From Rhodopirellula europaea 6C (GTDB taxonomy: Bacteria > Planctomycetota > Planctomycetia > Pirellulales > Pirellulaceae), in assembly GCF_000338295.1 (NCBI RefSeq), contig NZ_ANMO01000211.1, positions 62,001-126,000 on the forward strand: a DNA stretch of 64,000 nucleotides, read 5' to 3'. A model generated the notes under the pieces. That model saw only the letters and a list, made by a program, of their open reading frames with translations. It was not told where the DNA came from and made no database searches. The translations under genes and the position numbers were made by a program. Below are positions 52,972 through 62,824 of this stretch, one piece after another. Position 1 is the first letter of the stretch, and each line of letters starts with the position of its first letter.

Positions 52972-53103
52972 GCCCCTGCGGGAATACTTGCCGTTTAGAA
53001 GTCGAACGTTCGTCGGGGCTGCTTTGCCGATGGTGGTTGAACTCTCCTTGCCCTCTTACAATTCGGCCCTTTCCTTCCAGTTCTCTCGCAAGCCCGATTT
53101 GAT

Positions 53104-54075
53104 ATGTCGTCAGCACCCGAAGTCCGTGTCGCCAGTCCACTGAACGTTCCCGACAACGACGCTTTGCGTTTCCTGCCCGAAGGACCGATGGCAATGGTCG
53201 CGGATGGCAAACTGTCGTGGGTGGGAATCCAGCACGGTTCGGACGTTCTGCACGGCAGTATCAATGTGCTGGATCTGGCGACTCAGTCCAACGAGTCGCA
53301 CGACTTGCCAGGTCGCCCCGGCTTTGCGTTCCAATGTCAGACGGCAGGCAAGTTTGTCGCTGGGGTGGAACGTTCGCTCGGAATTTTCGACACCAACTCG
53401 GGCGAGTGGACGCCGTTTTGCGATGGTGTCGATAGCGACGTGACCAACACGATCATCAACGATGGGTTGGCAATTGACGACAACCTGATCTTCGGAACGA
53501 AGGACTTGGAATTCGCCGAGAAGAAGGCTGGGTTGTATCTGTATCGTGGAAGCGACCAAAAGCTGATTCGTCTTCGTGACGATCAAATTTGCAGCAACGG
53601 CAAAATGATTCGCAAGGACGAGTCCGGCAAACTGTTCTTGTTGGACATTGATTCACCGACGCGAACGGTTGTCGAGTATCCGCTGGACATTGCTGCGGGC
53701 ACCGTTGGCGAAGCTCGTGTGGTGTTGGATTTGACCGATGATCCCGGTGTTCCAGACGGGGCAATTTTGACACCCGATGGCAACGGAATCATCGTCGCGA
53801 TTTTCCATCCCGGTGTCGCGGAGCACGGTGAAACTCGGCTTTACGATCTGGCGACCGGAGAGTTACGAGTGGTTTGGCAGACTCCCGGATCGCCTCAGAA
53901 CACTTGCCCGGCATTGGTGCCTTACGAGGGCAAGCTGAAGTTGGTCATCACCACCGCAGTGGAGAACTTCAGCGCCGAAGATCAAGCCAAGTGTCCCAAC
54001 GCGGGCCAATTGTTCCTTGGTGAAACAGACTTCGTCGCGGACGAATCGTTTGAGCGAACTGTCTGGCCCGTTTGA
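53104..54075 (+). CDS. SMP-30/gluconolactonase-like protein
   Basis: 323 aa, no signal peptide. Calcium-dependent six-blade propeller family (SGL): LRFLPEGPMAMV, GRPGFAFQCQTAGKFVAGVE, TNTIINDGLAIDDNLIFGTKD, IDSPTRTVVEYPLD, DDPGVPDGAILTPDGNGIIVAIF and TCPALVPYEGKLKLVITTA. The metal-binding Glu/Asn/Asp positions (PEGP; NDG; PDG) are visible. Lactonases of this family open sugar lactones. Intracellular sugar catabolism is the likely role; substrate unassigned. Confidence 0.88.
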   Translation: MSSAPEVRVASPLNVPDNDALRFLPEGPMAMVADGKLSWVGIQHGSDVLHGSINVLDLATQSNESHDLPGRPGFAFQCQTAGKFVAGVERSLGIFDTNSGEWTPFCDGVDSDVTNTIINDGLAIDDNLIFGTKDLEFAEKKAGLYLYRGSDQKLIRLRDDQICSNGKMIRKDESGKLFLLDIDSPTRTVVEYPLDIAAGTVGEARVVLDLTDDPGVPDGAILTPDGNGIIVAIFHPGVAEHGETRLYDLATGELRVVWQTPGSPQNTCPALVPYEGKLKLVITTAVENFSAEDQAKCPNAGQLFLGETDFVADESFERTVWPV

Positions 54076-54137
54076 ACGTTGTTCGCCGACTGGTAACGAG
54101 TTTGACCAGTGAGACGCAGACCGGTTTTGTACCGCCA

Positions 54138-54390
54138 ATTGAGCCGCACGGCGTTAGCCGCGGTTGGTGTGGCGGGAGCGAGTTCGTAATTGATCGGAGT
54201 GTTAGGCCGGTTGGGATGTCGGGTTGATAACCGGGCCTAACGGCCATCGGCTGATGTGGGTGTTGGTATTGAGCCGAACGGCGTTAGCCGCGGTTGATGC
54301 GGCGGGAGTGAGTTCGAAATTGGTCGGAGTGTTGGGCCGGTTGGGATGTTGAGGTGAGAACCGGGCCTAACGGCCTGCGGCTGATGTGGG
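54138..54390. repeat. two tandem 130-bp-period repeat units
   Basis: Units of about 123 bp at 54138-54260 and 54268-54390 are highly similar (differences are mostly single bases). Each contains an inner inverted repeat: a GTTAGGCCGG-type arm and its near complement around AACCGGGCCTAAC, plus a CGGCGTTAGCCG palindrome, so each unit can fold into hairpins. They lie between the convergent SMP-30 stop (54075) and the stop of the 1603-aa gene (54407). They resemble dispersed intergenic repeats as seen in Rhodopirellula genomes; a two-way termination role is possible. Confidence 0.85.
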
Positions 54391-54406
54391 GTCCCGGGGG
54401 CCACGG

Positions 54407-57400
54407 TCACGGCAAGGGCCGGATGGAAATGGAATCGATTCCGGCCATCCATCTTGCGATCGCTTTTTCGTTCTTGCCTGTGATTTTCACTTCGATCGTC
54501 AGGGGCTCATCGGCCTTCAGTTCCACTCGATCCCACGTGACGGCCGGTAAGACTCGGACGTCCGGTGAATATCCATCGAACGTTTTTTCGGCCTGGTCGC
54601 TGATCTTGAGCGATAGCTTTGCGTAGTCGACTGCCCCTGTGAGGTGCATCTGAACTTCGGCGGGGCCAGTGACATCATGCGGTACGTTCAACGTGATGGT
54701 GGATCCCACTTTGCCGCCGGTCCACCACAGTTGATTGTCCGCCGACCACTGATCGTGGAACGGTTTCATGCTTTGGTTTTGAACTTTTCCTCCCGATACA
54801 ACCGCGGTATCGAGAACGCTTTCTGCTTCGACCGCCCATTCACGAGCGAACGATGGTCCGGGGCTCATCAGATAACCAAACAGATCGCGAATTTGATTTG
54901 GCTTCATCGGCTCCAGTTGTCCTTCCGGCATCAATGAAGTCTCAGAGAGCTTTTCAACTTCGACTTCATCAAGTGACAACACGATCTCCTCGGAGGTTGT
55001 CTGCACCGTGACCGCGTCTTCGTTGCGAGAGCGAACCAATCCGGATACCACGCGACCATCGTCCATCAAGAACGACGTCATCTGATAGGCGTTGCCGATC
55101 ACGGCGTTCGGTTGAAGAATATTCTCCAGCCAATAGTTGACGTCGCTGCGGTTGGCACCGGTCAGATCAGGCCCGATCGGTTCGCCTTCGCCAAATAGTC
55201 GATGGCATTTGCCGCAGTTGGCTTCGTAAAGTTTCTTGCCTTCGGATCGGTTTGCGGAAGCCAATGTTTTTGGCGTTAGCAAAGCGGTGTATTTGGCGTG
55301 CAATTGCTTGGCTTGTTCACTTGTCGAACCAATTCGTCCCCAAGCGGCCTCGAGACGTTTGCGAGCGGAGTCGTCTTCGAACGGCAATGACAGCACGTTG
55401 CGAATGGCGTAAGCCGGAACGATGGATGGTGGAATGACGCCTTCCTCCATCGCACTGATCAGTTGAATCGCGGATCCGGTTCGCGAAGTCAATGTTGCCA
55501 GAGCATCGGATTGCTTTTGAGGCGACCAGTTGTTGAAACGGTTAATCAGCGTCGATGCGATTTTGGGTGAATCAAACGGTGCGAGCCCACGGACGGCATG
55601 GGAGCCGATGTCGCGATCGTCGATCAACGTGAGGAGCAACTTGCCGAGTTCAGGATCTTTGGCTTGCGTGAGCAGACGCAACGCGTCCAAACGGGGCGCG
55701 GTCGCTTCATCCGAGTTCGCAAGAATCGTGCGAAGTTCGGGCAGTGCGGATGCATCGCCGAATTCGATCGCGAGTGCGCCCACCAGGTCTTTGGTGCTGT
55801 TGGCAGATGCTTTTTCACGAAGCAGCCCCGAAACCTTTGGCCACGCCGAGGGCATGGCAACTCCGCCGCGACTTCGGGCGGATTGCAGGAGTTCTTCCAA
55901 CATCCAATCGTATTGGTTGTTGATGGCTGAGTCTTTTGACGAGTCGATTTGCCTTGCGATCGATCTCACCAACGCTTCTCTTCCTTCGGGGGTGGTTGCG
56001 GTTCGTCGAGTCACGAATCGTTGCAGTTGATTCCAATTGCTACTGGACACCAAACTCATCACTCCCTCGGCATCCGTGTCGACCACCGGTTCAATGCCGT
56101 ACCAGATCAACCAGGGCAAATTGCGATCTTTTTGGTCGACGTTGTGTCGGAGTAATCCGCGTGCGATCCCGAGTCGTTGGTTCTCTGGAATGCGTTGCAA
56201 CAAAGAAGCCAGGTATCGGCGCGTGACTGGGGATGGCTCGCTGGCGGACATCGTTTCCAACTTGGCGAGCAAGCCAGATGACAAGGCTTGTCGATGTTCC
56301 CCGATTAACTGCACCGCCCATCCACGGATGATTGGATCGTTGTCATCCAGGAGCGAACTGAGATCCGTTTGAACGAAATTGGAATCATCTTTCTGTTTGC
56401 CTTCCACACGGAGCACTCCTGATGTCCATGCGGTCCAAACGGCTTGCAGTCTTGAACGTCTGGGTGCCTCCGATTGGATCAATGCAGTGAGTGCCTCGGC
56501 GACTTTGTTTCGGTTGATTTTTCCAGATGCGGCACGCTCCTGCAAAATTCGCTGCGACTGACGGACGAAGTACGCGTTCGAATGGGTGAGGTTTTGAACG
56601 AGTTGATCGTCGGACAATTTGGATAGATCGAAATTGTATGGCTGGAGTTCGCCGTATCGGATTCGAAACAGACGGCCATTGGTTCGGTCCCAAATCTCGT
56701 GATCGCGATGGTGGCAGGTTTGGTCGTCGTGCCAGTCAGATGTGTAGAGTGCACCATCGGGGCCTTGCATGATTCCAACGCCGATTTGTTCATGATCGTT
56801 CGACATCATGAAGTCCGGGCGGTGCCGACCCAGGAAACCGGAACCTTCGGTTTCCAAGTGCTCACGAACGATTCGGTGGCCGTGCAAATTGTGGAAGAAC
56901 AACTCGCCGCGGTAGTGAGCCGGAAATTCGTCGGCTTGGTAAATCGTCAGACCGGCGTGAGCGTGGCCTCCACCGACCATCGAGGTCGTTGCTGCGGTAC
57001 GCCGGACCAAGTCTCGATCGACCCGGTTCGCGGAGTTTGCCGATTGAAACGTGCCATCACCGTAATGCAGGTGATCGGCAATGGTCTTGATGTCGTCGTA
57101 CGTATAAGGATTGAAGTGCTGGCCGGCTTGTCGGAAATAGCGGCCGCCTTGCGACAGATGAAACAAATGAGGAATCACGCACGCACTGACGAACCAATCG
57201 CCGTTCTGGTTGAAGTCGACTCCCCAGGGATTGCTGGTCCCGTGCGCGTAGACTTCGAACTCGTGTCGCACCGGATGGTACCGCCACACGCCGGCGTTCA
57301 GCGGAGTCCGGTCTTCTTTGGCCGTTCCCGGTTTGCCAACGCTGGAATGGGTGAACACGCCATGGCAACCATACAGCCACCCGTCCATGCCCCAAGTGAA

Positions 57401-59218
57401 ACTGTTGAGGGTTTCGTGAGTGTCTTGGTATCCCCAGCCATCCAATAGCACGGTTGGCTCCGCATCGGGCACGTCGTCGCGATTGGCATCAGGGTAAAAG
57501 AGCAGTTCGGGAGCCGCCCCAATCCAAACGCCGCCAAAGCCGACTTCGATTCCGCTGGCCAAGTTCACGCCATCTGCGAAAACCTTTTTCGTTTCGAACG
57601 AACCGTCGCCATCGGAATCTTCCAGGATCAGAATGCGATCCTTTCCTTCACCGTCGGGAGCCTTGGTTGGATACGTGTTGCCCTCGATCATCCAGATTCG
57701 GCCGCGATCGTCGAAGCACATGGCGATGGGTTGGACCAAATCAGGTTCGCTCGCAACCACATCGACCTCAAAGCCGTTCGGCAGATCCATGTTTTTGGCC
57801 GATTCGGACGGGCTCAATCCAATCGCGTATTCGTTTTGCGGTCGTTTGGATGTCCGCCAGCGTTCTGCGACGTGTCGCCGTTTCGCGAGTGGAACATCAC
57901 TCAGGTCAGTTTGAATGTGGACCGTCAGACCTCGCTTGTTGCCAGTCAGAACATCCACCAATCCATCGCCGTTGATATCCGTCGTGACGACTTCGACACC
58001 GACTCCGGAGGTTTCGTGGATGACATGTGGAACGAACTCGAGTCCGCCGGGTTGGTCGCTTTTTACGTTGCGGAACCAAACGACCAACGGAGCCTGCAGT
58101 CCACCGACGTCTTTGCCCCCATGGGCGTAGTAGCGTTTTCCGGTGACGATGTCACGCCGCCCATCTCCGTCGACATCGATGGTTTCCACTGCATGCATTT
58201 GCGATGTTGCGTACCCGTGTGGGTTTTGCATTGACGATTCGCTACTGATTTGATGCTGAGCGAATTGACCGGGGCGAGTTTGCTCGAACCAGGCCAGGCC
58301 GTACCCATGGGCATTTTCGGAAGTGACCAAATCGGAGTCGCCGTCACCGTCGAAGTCGTGAACGTGCATCTGAGCACCGCCGCCACCGAACGGCTGAGCG
58401 ATCCAGGCTTGTCGTTGCCACAATGGTTTTGAGTCGGCCGTATCCGTTGAGTCGGCCGTATCGGTTGAGTGGGTAAGGGCAGACTCCGGTTGTCGCCACC
58501 AATGCTGGCGATTGATGATGTCTTGCTTGCCATCTCCGTCAATGTCGCCGACACCCAAGCCATGACCAAATGGTTCGAAAGCGGTTCCCGGTTCCGAGAT
58601 CGCAACCCATTGCCACGGTTGCGTTGGATCGTCCATCGAATCCGCGGTGTAGTAGCCGTAGGCTCGATCGCGTGCACACACGAGTTCGGGAAGTCCGCCC
58701 GAAATCAAATCCACCCAGGCAGGCGATTCGTTCGAGACACGAGGGGCAATTGTGTGGGCCGGCCATAACTGATCGGACTGGCTCGCGGTCTTTTCGCCTG
58801 GATTGATGTACAGGGTGGCTTGGCGACCTGGGAAACCAACCGAGATCACGTCGGGTTTTCCATCGGCGTTGACATCGCAGACGTGTGAAAAGAAGTGTTG
58901 GCTGTATGCCATCACCGAAACGACGTTTGCCTCAGCCAGCTCGTGTCGGGTTTGGTAGTCGGGACCTTCGTACCAAACCGGACCGTAGACCAGATCGTTG
59001 ACGCCGTCGCCGTTGAGGTCGCCGACCGCGGAACCCTCGGCGAAGAACTGATCCGTGATCTGCTGCGATTCCCATCCGACGTCGGTGTATTCGAGTTCGG
59101 ATTGGCTGGTTTGTGCGAGAGCCAGCGTCGGAATCAGGCCGAACGTCAGCGTGATGCAGCTCAAAAGAGCCGCCTTGGCCAGTGAAACGGGACGATCCAG
59201 GGACGCGAACAGATTCAT
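54407..59218 (-). CDS. secreted 1603-aa mosaic: FG-GAP, dehydrogenase-type propeller, HEAT-like, heme c
   Basis: 1603 aa from the ATG at 59218, with a signal peptide (FGLIPTLALAQ). Residues about 30-450 carry FG-GAP/VCBS-type repeats with calcium loops (GDLNGDGVNDLV; DVNADGKPDVI; GDIDGDGKQDI; DFDGDGDSDLV; DVDGDGRRDIV; DINGDGLVDVL). About 490-870 is a propeller of the Pirellula/Verrucomicrobium membrane-bound dehydrogenase type (LPNGFEVDVVASEPDLVQPIAMCFDDRGRIWMIE). About 900-1300 is helical and HEAT-like. A heme site CGKCH near 1332-1336 heads a Pirellula-type heme-binding block. The C-terminus has a small beta domain. A surface or periplasmic oxidase-like protein; substrate unknown. Confidence 0.88.
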   Translation of the reverse strand: MNLFASLDRPVSLAKAALLSCITLTFGLIPTLALAQTSQSELEYTDVGWESQQITDQFFAEGSAVGDLNGDGVNDLVYGPVWYEGPDYQTRHELAEANVVSVMAYSQHFFSHVCDVNADGKPDVISVGFPGRQATLYINPGEKTASQSDQLWPAHTIAPRVSNESPAWVDLISGGLPELVCARDRAYGYYTADSMDDPTQPWQWVAISEPGTAFEPFGHGLGVGDIDGDGKQDIINRQHWWRQPESALTHSTDTADSTDTADSKPLWQRQAWIAQPFGGGGAQMHVHDFDGDGDSDLVTSENAHGYGLAWFEQTRPGQFAQHQISSESSMQNPHGYATSQMHAVETIDVDGDGRRDIVTGKRYYAHGGKDVGGLQAPLVVWFRNVKSDQPGGLEFVPHVIHETSGVGVEVVTTDINGDGLVDVLTGNKRGLTVHIQTDLSDVPLAKRRHVAERWRTSKRPQNEYAIGLSPSESAKNMDLPNGFEVDVVASEPDLVQPIAMCFDDRGRIWMIEGNTYPTKAPDGEGKDRILILEDSDGDGSFETKKVFADGVNLASGIEVGFGGVWIGAAPELLFYPDANRDDVPDAEPTVLLDGWGYQDTHETLNSFTWGMDGWLYGCHGVFTHSSVGKPGTAKEDRTPLNAGVWRYHPVRHEFEVYAHGTSNPWGVDFNQNGDWFVSACVIPHLFHLSQGGRYFRQAGQHFNPYTYDDIKTIADHLHYGDGTFQSANSANRVDRDLVRRTAATTSMVGGGHAHAGLTIYQADEFPAHYRGELFFHNLHGHRIVREHLETEGSGFLGRHRPDFMMSNDHEQIGVGIMQGPDGALYTSDWHDDQTCHHRDHEIWDRTNGRLFRIRYGELQPYNFDLSKLSDDQLVQNLTHSNAYFVRQSQRILQERAASGKINRNKVAEALTALIQSEAPRRSRLQAVWTAWTSGVLRVEGKQKDDSNFVQTDLSSLLDDNDPIIRGWAVQLIGEHRQALSSGLLAKLETMSASEPSPVTRRYLASLLQRIPENQRLGIARGLLRHNVDQKDRNLPWLIWYGIEPVVDTDAEGVMSLVSSSNWNQLQRFVTRRTATTPEGREALVRSIARQIDSSKDSAINNQYDWMLEELLQSARSRGGVAMPSAWPKVSGLLREKASANSTKDLVGALAIEFGDASALPELRTILANSDEATAPRLDALRLLTQAKDPELGKLLLTLIDDRDIGSHAVRGLAPFDSPKIASTLINRFNNWSPQKQSDALATLTSRTGSAIQLISAMEEGVIPPSIVPAYAIRNVLSLPFEDDSARKRLEAAWGRIGSTSEQAKQLHAKYTALLTPKTLASANRSEGKKLYEANCGKCHRLFGEGEPIGPDLTGANRSDVNYWLENILQPNAVIGNAYQMTSFLMDDGRVVSGLVRSRNEDAVTVQTTSEEIVLSLDEVEVEKLSETSLMPEGQLEPMKPNQIRDLFGYLMSPGPSFAREWAVEAESVLDTAVVSGGKVQNQSMKPFHDQWSADNQLWWTGGKVGSTITLNVPHDVTGPAEVQMHLTGAVDYAKLSLKISDQAEKTFDGYSPDVRVLPAVTWDRVELKADEPLTIEVKITGKNEKAIARWMAGIDSISIRPLP
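58431..58466. repeat. tandem 18-bp repeat inside the 1603-aa gene
   Basis: Two 18-bp units (58431-58448 and 58449-58466), 17 of 18 identical, encode the repeated hexapeptide TDTADS in a linker of the 1603-aa protein. In frame, so repeat-number change would not break the gene. Confidence 0.75.
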
Positions 59219-59526
59219 GGCAAAAAACCGGTGGGGAGGCGGGGAAGGCGGATTGTCAGGCAGGACCGCGTCAATCGAGGCGGTGAATTGAACGAGGGTG
59301 TGCAACGTTGACCGGGAAAGCCGGTGTGTCGCCGGTTTGTCAAACTGGGACGCGATAGAGGGATCAGGCGGGGATTCTGGATGGGCAACCGTCAGAATCC
59401 GAAACTCGATTCTATGGTTCTTTGCCAGTATGACTGATTCTGAGCCGCTAGGGGGTAACGACGTGCGTTTCGTGGCTGGTATTATCTTGCCAGTTTCCTA
59501 CCTCCCCGCCCGCCTCGTGACCGCGC
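59219..59526. other. divergent intergenic region
   Basis: About 308 bases between the 1603-aa gene and the Nramp-related transporter. I see no gene, RNA or clear promoter box. Promoters for both are expected here. Confidence 0.45.
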
Positions 59527-61299
59527 ATGTCTGAATCGAACCCATCTTCCAATGTCGAAGCCAATCCACTGACTGGTGGTGAAGCCGTTGTCAGCGACAA
59601 AGTTCTCGCCGATCGTGCGATGCTGCAAAAAGCACAAGCCGAAGGCAAAACGCTTGGCACCTACATCAAACTTTCTGGGCCGGGTTGGCTGCAATCTGCG
59701 ATCACGCTCGGTGGCGGCTCGCTGGCCGGATCGTTGTTCTTGGGAGTGATGGGCGGAACCAGCATGCTGTGGTTGCAGCTGGTCGCGATCGTGTTGGGCG
59801 TCGTGATGTTGTCGGCGATCAGCTACGTGACGCTTTCGACCGGACGCCGGCCTTTCGAAGCCATCAACAACGAGATCAACCCGGCATTGGGTTGGGGATG
59901 GATCATCGCGACCGTGCTCGCGAACATGATTTTCTGCATGCCGCAGTTCAGTCTGTGCTACGACGCACTGGACAAAAACTTGCTGTCACTGGGCGGTGGC
60001 GAAGGCCTGGGTGATTCCCGCGGTGTCCGATGGGCGGTCACGATGGTGCTGTTCTTTGCAGCTGGCTTCATCGTCCTGCTGAACACCAAACAAGGTCGCG
60101 CCGCGAAGGTTTTCGATATCTTCTTGAAGACTCTGATTGGAATGGTCGTAATTTGCTTCTTCGGCGTCGCGATTCTTTTGTTGGCGAAGGGCCAGCTCAA
60201 CTTTGCCAGCATCTTTGCTGGGTTGATTCCCGACCTGACGCAGTTTGTTCGTCCTGCCGGCGAGCTTCGCGAATCGGTTGCAAATCTGTCTCCCGAAGCC
60301 AGCTCGTTCTGGACGGGGCGGCTGATGGGAACCCAACGTAGCGTCATGATTTCCGCGATTGCGACGGCGGTTGGCATCAACATGACGTTCTTGCTTCCGT
60401 ATTCCATGCTCGCTCGTGGATGGGACAAGACGTTCCGCGGACTGGCTCGATTTGACTTGTCGACCGGCATGGCGATTCCATTCGTTCTGGTGACCAGCTG
60501 CGTCGTGATTGCCTCCGCGTCGTCTTTCCACAACAAAATCGATGACCAACTGGCATCGTCGGACGTGGCTGTGATGCAGACGTCGCCGTTGTTTGAAAAG
60601 GTGAAAGGCGATCTGACCGCACGAGTCGATTCGACACTGGGTGCAGAAGCTGAATCGACCGACGAAGCGACCAAGCTTCAAATGATCGCCGATCTTCCAA
60701 AAGACGAAAAACTTTTGGCGGCCGCTTTGGTCAAACGCAATGCTTTCGAACTCTCGCAAACCCTGGCTCCTTTGCTAGGGGCTGAACGAGCCAAGCTGAT
60801 CTTCGGGCTGGGCGTTTTTGGAATGGGATTCTCGACGATCATCATCCTGATGCTGATCAACGGCTACGCGATTCGCGAAATGTTTGGGCGTCCGAACAGT
60901 CAGACGATCTTTATCGTGGGCGTTTTGATCGCCGGTGCGTCCGGGGCGAGCTGGGTTGAATTGTGGACGGATCCCGACAAAAAGTTCTGGTTGGCGATCC
61001 TCGCCAGCACCTTTGCTGTCATGTTGTTGCCGATCGCATATTTCACGTTCTTCTTGATGATGAACAGTCGCGAAATTCTGGGTGAGGATCGTCCAACCGG
61101 CGGTCGTCGCCTCGGATGGAACGTTTTCATGGGATTGGCCGTCATTGGTGCAACCGCCTCCGCTGGGGTTGCCCTTTACGAAAAGTACTTGGCACCCGAT
61201 CCGCTGTCGTTCCGCATTGTCGCTGTCATTTGGGTTGCGTATGCGATTGCTGTGGCCTTGGGTTTTGCTTTGAAAAAGAAGACTCCCCGCACCACTTGA
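59527..61299 (+). CDS. Nramp-related transporter lacking the DPGN motif
   Basis: 590 aa with about 11-12 membrane spans. The overall layout follows Nramp: first helix with SGPGWLQSAITLGGGSLAGSLF, helix 3 with VMLSAISYVTLSTGRRPFEAIN, helix 6 with ISAIATAVGINMTFLLPYSMLARGW, and GLGVFGMGFSTIIILMLINGYAI. The metal-binding DPGN of TM1 is replaced (residues 61-65 read LGGGS) and TM6 has LLPYSM instead of the A/C-x-M-P-H type. A cytoplasmic or exposed insert of about 80 residues (about 340-430) is charged. The substrate is probably not a standard Mn/Fe ion. Confidence 0.75.
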   Translation: MSESNPSSNVEANPLTGGEAVVSDKVLADRAMLQKAQAEGKTLGTYIKLSGPGWLQSAITLGGGSLAGSLFLGVMGGTSMLWLQLVAIVLGVVMLSAISYVTLSTGRRPFEAINNEINPALGWGWIIATVLANMIFCMPQFSLCYDALDKNLLSLGGGEGLGDSRGVRWAVTMVLFFAAGFIVLLNTKQGRAAKVFDIFLKTLIGMVVICFFGVAILLLAKGQLNFASIFAGLIPDLTQFVRPAGELRESVANLSPEASSFWTGRLMGTQRSVMISAIATAVGINMTFLLPYSMLARGWDKTFRGLARFDLSTGMAIPFVLVTSCVVIASASSFHNKIDDQLASSDVAVMQTSPLFEKVKGDLTARVDSTLGAEAESTDEATKLQMIADLPKDEKLLAAALVKRNAFELSQTLAPLLGAERAKLIFGLGVFGMGFSTIIILMLINGYAIREMFGRPNSQTIFIVGVLIAGASGASWVELWTDPDKKFWLAILASTFAVMLLPIAYFTFFLMMNSREILGEDRPTGGRRLGWNVFMGLAVIGATASAGVALYEKYLAPDPLSFRIVAVIWVAYAIAVALGFALKKKTPRTT

Positions 61300-61317
61300 T
61301 CCCAACGTGGAGATTTC

Positions 61318-62811
61318 ATGACCGCGTCCGAAGAATGTTTGAGTGTTCGGGCGACGCGGTGGGAAGATTGGCGAGTCACGTCGCGGCGGTTGCTGATCAG
61401 CGGCGCCGCTCCGGAAACGATTCACTGGATCGACGGTCGGTCCAAATCGGGGCGAAAGCAATCCGACCTCTTCGGAACGACCGACGTCGAGTTCGCGGCA
61501 GCTGAACCAGCAGCCCAGGCTGGCGGTCAGGACGCAGCGGCCGATACATCTTCGCCGTTTCGCGTACCCAAGGCGTTTCTCAATCTGGCACGCCATGTTT
61601 CGTGTCATCGGTCACCAGGTCGCTGGGAGCTGCTGTACCGCTTGCTGTGGCGAATCACCGGTGGTGAAAAGCACTTGCTGACCAACGCCGCCGATCGCGA
61701 TATGCACGCGGCGACGAAGCTAGAAAAGTCCGTCAGCCGCGACGCTCACAAAATGAAGGCGTTCGTCCGTTTTCGCGAGATCGAAGACGCGGAAGGCAAG
61801 CGTTTCGTTGCATGGCACCGACCTGATCACTACACGTTGGAACTGGTTGCCGACTTCTTTGCACGTCGGTTCGACGTGATGCGGTGGGCGATTTTGACGC
61901 CGGATGAGTCCGCGATTTGGGATGGCAAGAAGCTGACAATGGGCGACGGTGCTCCTCGCAGCGACGCACCGGAGGCGGACGAGTTAGAAGAGGTTTGGAA
62001 GACCTACTATGCGAACATCTTCAACCCGGCTCGGATCAAACTGAATGCGATGCGGGCGGAGATGCCCAAGAAGCATTGGGCGACGATGCCCGAAACGGAG
62101 TTGATCGATGATTTGGTTCGAAACGCTCCGACACGTGTCGAAACGATGATCCGGCATGCCGAAGGCGGTGTGTCGGCACGACCGTTCTTGCCCGAAGTCA
62201 CAAGCGGCGAACCATCGCACTCCATCGCCCGCTTGCGAGATGCGGCGGCGGTTTGCCAGGGATGCGACTTGCATGGACCCGCCACGCAGACCGTGTTCGG
62301 CGTGGGCAATCCAAACGCAAAATTGGTGCTGGTGGGCGAGCAGCCTGGCGATCGCGAAGATTTGGCAGGCGAACCGTTTGTTGGACCTGCCGGTCAGTTG
62401 CTTCGCGAGACGCTGAGCGAGGTTGGGTTGGATCCGGCGGAGCTCTACATCACGAATTCAGTCAAACACTTCAAATTCAAACCGACCGGCAAGCGTCGGC
62501 TGCACGTCAAACCTGCAGCCAGAGAAGTCGCAGCGTGTCGGCCTTGGTTGGAAGCCGAGCTGGACGTCATTCGGCCGAAAATGGTTGTGGCTCTTGGAGC
62601 AACCGCGGCAGGAGTCTTGCTCGGTCCTGGATTTCGGCTGCTGAAGTCACGCGGTCAAGTGCAGCGTTCGGATCACGCCAAGTGGACGATCGCGACGTAT
62701 CACCCATCCGCGATTTTGAGAGTGCCCAATGAGGCGACTCGCGAAACGATGCGGAAAGCGTTCCTCGAAGACCTGCATTTCGCGGCGGAGCATTACCGAA
62801 TGCTACCGTGA
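61318..62811 (+). CDS. DUF4130-UdgX fusion, uracil-DNA glycosylase superfamily
   Basis: 497 aa. An SD-like GGAG lies 6 bp before the ATG at 61318. The N-terminal half (about 1-270) resembles the DUF4130 DNA-repair domain ([83 protein letters not shown]). The C-terminal half is UdgX-type: [16 protein letters not shown] (Fe-S cysteines), [23 protein letters not shown], the insert KRRLH (392-396, His396 matching the residue that links covalently to uracil-containing DNA) and YHPSAILR. UdgX forms a stable complex at uracil sites. A DNA-repair role is expected. Confidence 0.9.
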   Translation: MTASEECLSVRATRWEDWRVTSRRLLISGAAPETIHWIDGRSKSGRKQSDLFGTTDVEFAAAEPAAQAGGQDAAADTSSPFRVPKAFLNLARHVSCHRSPGRWELLYRLLWRITGGEKHLLTNAADRDMHAATKLEKSVSRDAHKMKAFVRFREIEDAEGKRFVAWHRPDHYTLELVADFFARRFDVMRWAILTPDESAIWDGKKLTMGDGAPRSDAPEADELEEVWKTYYANIFNPARIKLNAMRAEMPKKHWATMPETELIDDLVRNAPTRVETMIRHAEGGVSARPFLPEVTSGEPSHSIARLRDAAAVCQGCDLHGPATQTVFGVGNPNAKLVLVGEQPGDREDLAGEPFVGPAGQLLRETLSEVGLDPAELYITNSVKHFKFKPTGKRRLHVKPAAREVAACRPWLEAELDVIRPKMVVALGATAAGVLLGPGFRLLKSRGQVQRSDHAKWTIATYHPSAILRVPNEATRETMRKAFLEDLHFAAEHYRMLP

Positions 62812-62824
62812 AGCTGTGTCGTGA

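Noticed and set aside
54717-55200. Short plus-strand frames antisense to the 1603-aa gene, such as 54644-54937
   Set aside because: Within a well-supported gene and without motifs or start context.
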